Source of the DNA: Clostridium sp. OS1-26
GTDB taxonomy: Bacteria > Bacillota > Clostridia > Clostridiales > Clostridiaceae
Length of the DNA: 64,000 nt
Direction of reading: 5' to 3'
Assembly (NCBI RefSeq): GCF_030915445.1
Contig: NZ_CP133264.1
Span: forward strand, 4,621,208-4,685,207
The translations under genes were made by a program, and so were the position numbers. Every line of letters begins with the position of its first letter. Position 1 is the stretch's first letter. Positions 62,901 through 64,000 of this stretch are shown piece by piece. The notes under the pieces are model-generated. The model was not told the DNA's origin. It searched no databases and saw nothing but the letters and a program-made list of their open reading frames with translations.

Positions 62901-63192
62901 AAAAATATTAAGTTTTATTTTCAAGTTAATTATATTGCTTACTGTAATTATTTTCAATAATAGTTAAAAAATTAACCGAACATAATTGCTAATATTCAAA
63001 TTATTTCTATATATGCTTTTTATAGTGAGATTTTTTTAATAATATATCAATTGTTTTAGTAAATATTAGTATATTAATAAGTTACTCATTTAATAAATAT
63101 CAAACTATCGTTAAAAAGCTAATAGTAAATTATTTTCATTTACGTTTAATATTATTTAATATTTTATAGAAATATTCCTTATATGCAGTAAA
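62901..63192. other. Intergenic interval, no gene seen
   Basis: Very AT-rich sequence between the glycine riboswitch and the PilZ gene stop. I see no reading frame and no strong hairpin. It should contain the promoter of the gcv operon close to 62930. Confidence 0.5.
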
Positions 63193-63882
63193 TTATTCTG
63201 TACCGTTTTTTCTATTTTTAGCTCTTAAATAAATTTCATTTTCAAAGATAAACTCTATTATTTTTTCTCTTTCTTTTTCTGTTATAATATCGAAATAAAT
63301 TCCATAGAGATAAATAGTTCCGTCAGGGTCTGAAATAACTTCTTTTCTTGTTATCTTACTGAGAAGAGATAACCTGTAATTTACATTCATAGCTACTATT
63401 ATTTGACTTCCAATGTCTAAACTACTAGAACACTGCAGTTTTAATCCTCCACCGCTTATATCAGTTATAATGCCAGCTTTGAATTTATTTCTTGCAAGTA
63501 TTTCAGTTGGTATATCTGATATTGAGTAATAATGAATACCTGCAGCTAAAGGTAGGTATGAAATTTTCAAGTTAATTGGAATTCTATGGTACATTCTTCT
63601 ATCAATAAGCCTTATTATCTTGGGAGGACTTAGTACGAGATGTATATATTCTTCATTGCTTTTTATTCCCAAAACAGTTGATTTACAAAGAAACAGCTCG
63701 TTTTCTTGTAGTACTATAAGTTCTACCTGTTTATTTACTGGAAAAATAAAGTGCTCATAATAATCAACGCTTACAAGAATACATTCCCTGTAAAGGGTTT
63801 TTATAAGCCCTGTACAGCTTCTACTTTCGTGCATCAGCTGAAGCACTTTATTACAACAATTCAAGTCAACAAATTTATCCAC
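63193..63882 (-). CDS. PilZ-domain c-di-GMP receptor (YcgR-like)
   Basis: This 229-residue protein has an N-terminal YcgR-type domain (about 1-105) and a C-terminal PilZ domain (about 108-225). The c-di-GMP-binding signature is present as RRMYHRIPINLKI (RxxxR) and DISGGGLKLQC (DxSxxG). Such proteins slow the flagellar motor or act on other targets when c-di-GMP is high. It is the only clear c-di-GMP receptor protein in the window. No flagellar genes are adjacent in the part visible. The upstream neighbour beyond 63883 is cut by the window edge. Confidence 0.9.
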   Translation of the reverse strand: MDKFVDLNCCNKVLQLMHESRSCTGLIKTLYRECILVSVDYYEHFIFPVNKQVELIVLQENELFLCKSTVLGIKSNEEYIHLVLSPPKIIRLIDRRMYHRIPINLKISYLPLAAGIHYYSISDIPTEILARNKFKAGIITDISGGGLKLQCSSSLDIGSQIIVAMNVNYRLSLLSKITRKEVISDPDGTIYLYGIYFDIITEKEREKIIEFIFENEIYLRAKNRKNGTE

Positions 63883-64000
63883 GATCTAGCCACATCCCCT
63901 TAACAGTATAAATATGTAGTTTATATTATACAGCAAAAATGGAAATATTTCTATTTCATAAAGCATTGAAGACAAATATCTTCCTTCTTTCCAATAGATT

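Noticed and set aside
63900..64000. End of a gene entering from beyond the window
   Set aside because: More than one frame stays open on the minus strand over about 50-100 bases, which is too short to decide.

Overview
This window looks like chromosome from a low-GC, spore-forming-type Clostridium (Clostridiaceae). The sequence is strongly AT-rich with AGGAGG-type ribosome binding sites. It has T-box-controlled aminoacyl-tRNA synthetases, an archaeal-type AspRS, split glycine decarboxylase subunits, many ABC and two-component genes, and a dense set of cyclic-di-GMP proteins. No rRNA, tRNA, prophage, complete insertion sequence or CRISPR array was seen. The species cannot be named from the sequence alone.

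Layout. 0-9 kb: NAD+ diphosphatase, a soluble chemoreceptor fused to a solute-binding domain, a CNNM/CorC membrane protein, hisS with a histidine-codon leader peptide, a HAD phosphatase and a LysR regulator. 9-16 kb: TauE plus DUF1634, then a two-component system beside a large FtsX-type ABC transporter. 16-19 kb: a YbaK deacylase and several small or low-complexity genes (a His/Cys/Met-rich protein, a 54-residue protein, a 28-residue hydrophobic peptide), then DedA. 19-25 kb: GGDEF and PAS-GGDEF-EAL proteins, an acyltransferase, a FabZ-like protein and a peptidase. 25-31 kb: a MacAB-like efflux operon with its own two-component system. 31-45 kb: a frameshifted EAL protein, a CAP lipoprotein, AspRS and GlnRS under T-boxes, small metabolic genes, a decayed ABC-F gene, FabF, an AraC regulator and a CBS-GGDEF protein. 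45-50 kb: an HD-GYP phosphodiesterase behind a c-di-GMP-I riboswitch, a 3D-domain protein, and mnmA with its cysteine desulfurase. 50-57 kb: an FMN-bind-like lipoprotein, then a probable sigma-54 regulon (glutamine amidotransferase-type hydrolase, APC permease, M20 deacylase and their activator) and a ThrE-type exporter pair. 57-64 kb: the glycine cleavage operon behind a tandem glycine riboswitch, and a PilZ protein.

Two themes tie the region together. One is RNA-level control of translation and amino-acid genes: a His leader-peptide attenuator, a T-box with a duplicated terminator module, a Gln T-box, a glycine riboswitch and a c-di-GMP riboswitch. The other is cyclic-di-GMP: four proteins with synthase and/or phosphodiesterase domains, an HD-GYP enzyme and a PilZ receptor.

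A family of structured intergenic repeats lies at about 0.9, 18.1, 34.7, 38.2 and 47.5 kb, with a weaker relative at 58.0 kb. It is not explained by any family I recognise. Four genes (EAL, 3D-domain, mnmA, gcvPB) each carry one single-base frameshift, so assembly or sequencing error should be considered before they are called broken.
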